From Haloferacaceae archaeon (lineage in GTDB: Archaea; Halobacteriota; Halobacteria; Halobacteriales; Haloferacaceae): a DNA stretch of 6,481 bases. The stretch is from contig PWFE01000063.1 of assembly GCA_003554115.1 (NCBI GenBank), positions 1-6,481 on the forward strand, read 5' to 3'. The stretch's first letter is position 1. Each line of letters opens with the position of its first letter. The notes under the pieces were generated by a model. That model worked only from the letters and a program-made list of their open reading frames with translations, was not told where the DNA came from and made no database searches. Below, in pieces: positions 6,193 to 6,481 of the stretch. The position numbers were made by a program, and so were the translations under genes.

Positions 6193-6231
6193 CCGCTGAG
6201 GAACCTAAAAAACTCCAAATCGGCGGTCGGC
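6188..6231 (+). promoter_or_regulatory. Strong hairpin at the scaffold stop codon, before the capsid gene
   Basis: GCTGACCGCTGA (6188-6199) pairs with TCGGCGGTCGGC (6220-6231): twelve pairs, two of them G-U, around a 20-base loop that may hold a further GGA/TCC pairing (6200-6202 with 6214-6216). The scaffold stop TGA (6190-6192) is inside the stem. The bases after it (ACAAAAATAATT) lack a T run, so it is not a normal intrinsic terminator. Its location suggests control of the ratio of capsid to scaffold, by RNA processing, protection of the downstream RNA end or blocking of coupling. The fold is seen in the sequence; the role is inferred. Confidence 0.55.
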
Positions 6232-6247
6232 ACAAAAATAATTGAAT

Positions 6248-6252
6248 GGAGG
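6248..6252 (+). promoter_or_regulatory. Strong Shine-Dalgarno of the capsid gene
   Basis: GGAGG (within GGAGGAG, 6248-6254) lies eight bases before ATG 6261. It stands clear of the hairpin, which ends at 6231, so independent strong initiation is expected. Confidence 0.8.
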
Positions 6253-6260
6253 AGAACACG

Positions 6261-6481
6261 ATGCCTGGAACTGCTGATTATAGGCCAAATATTTGGGGGC
6301 CTACTGACGGTGCTCCAGTAACCACGTACCACATTGATTATGACCGCCGAGACATAGATATATCTTCGGATATACAACGTCTCTTACCTTCAGCAACACC
6401 GTTTCTTGTAATTATGATGGAGGCAGGGAAATCCCCTACCCAAACCGTGCAGTTTATGTGGTATGACCACGAGCCTGCAAC
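6261..6481 (+). CDS. Probable major capsid protein, N-terminal part only
   Basis: Only the first 73 residues are in the window; the frame is open at the edge. The segment IQRLLPSATPFLVIMMEAGK (38-57) followed by TVQFMWYDHEPA (62-73) matches the N-terminal pattern I know from capsid proteins of SU10-like and related phages: a Pro-x-x-Thr-Pro-Phe stretch, then a beta strand with F-x-W and acidic residues. Position directly after the scaffold gene, its own strong ribosome site and the preceding hairpin all fit a highly expressed shell protein. The assignment would fail only if this were another head protein such as a decoration protein, which the pattern makes less likely. The fold (HK97 type expected) cannot be verified from this fragment. 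Confidence 0.78.
   Translation, partial: MPGTADYRPNIWGPTDGAPVTTYHIDYDRRDIDISSDIQRLLPSATPFLVIMMEAGKSPTQTVQFMWYDHEPA

Noticed and set aside
6188..6240. Rho-independent terminator after the scaffold gene
   Set aside because: The stem is good but is followed by ACAAAAATAATT with no T run, and the capsid gene must be expressed downstream.
1..6481. tRNA, rRNA, CRISPR array, insertion sequence or integrase
   Set aside because: No cloverleaf, regularly spaced repeats, transposase or recombinase motifs were seen on either strand.

Overview
The window is the start of a tailed-phage (Caudoviricetes) packaging and head-assembly module, read on the + strand. It is either a prophage or a free phage. Strong AGGAGG-type ribosome sites, a consensus sigma-A type promoter, moderate base composition and frequent AGG/AGA and ATA codons suggest a Firmicutes host, perhaps a clostridial lineage. 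That host call is inference; no host gene in the window fixes it.

Layout. Bases 1-159 (- strand) hold the N-terminal part of a small protein with four CxxC pairs, with its own promoter, a palindrome over the -35 box and a Shine-Dalgarno site. Bases 160-393 are a divergent intergenic region with a tandem 7-bp repeat and a hairpin just before the + strand operon. The operon then runs: terminase small subunit (394-990), terminase large subunit (983-2497), an unusual Pro/Gly/Ala-rich protein with an acidic coiled coil (2512-2871), portal protein (2887-4827), an 85-residue helical protein of unknown role (4817-5074), a scaffold-like protein (5071-6192), a stable hairpin at the scaffold stop, and the N-terminal 73 residues of the likely major capsid protein (6261 to the window edge).

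How it works together. The small terminase subunit should recognise phage DNA, and the large subunit supplies the ATPase motor and the cutting nuclease. The motor docks on the portal, which sits at one vertex of a procapsid built from capsid protein around scaffold. Genes are packed tightly: 8-nt, 11-nt and 4-nt overlaps, and one stop codon inside the next Shine-Dalgarno site, so translational coupling is likely. No head maturation protease lies between portal and capsid genes.

I found no entirely new system. The most unusual points are: a short PEQGH motif shared by the portal tail and the scaffold head; Pro/Gly/Gln-rich segments in three near-adjacent genes; the extra gene between terminase and portal; and the hairpin between scaffold and capsid genes.
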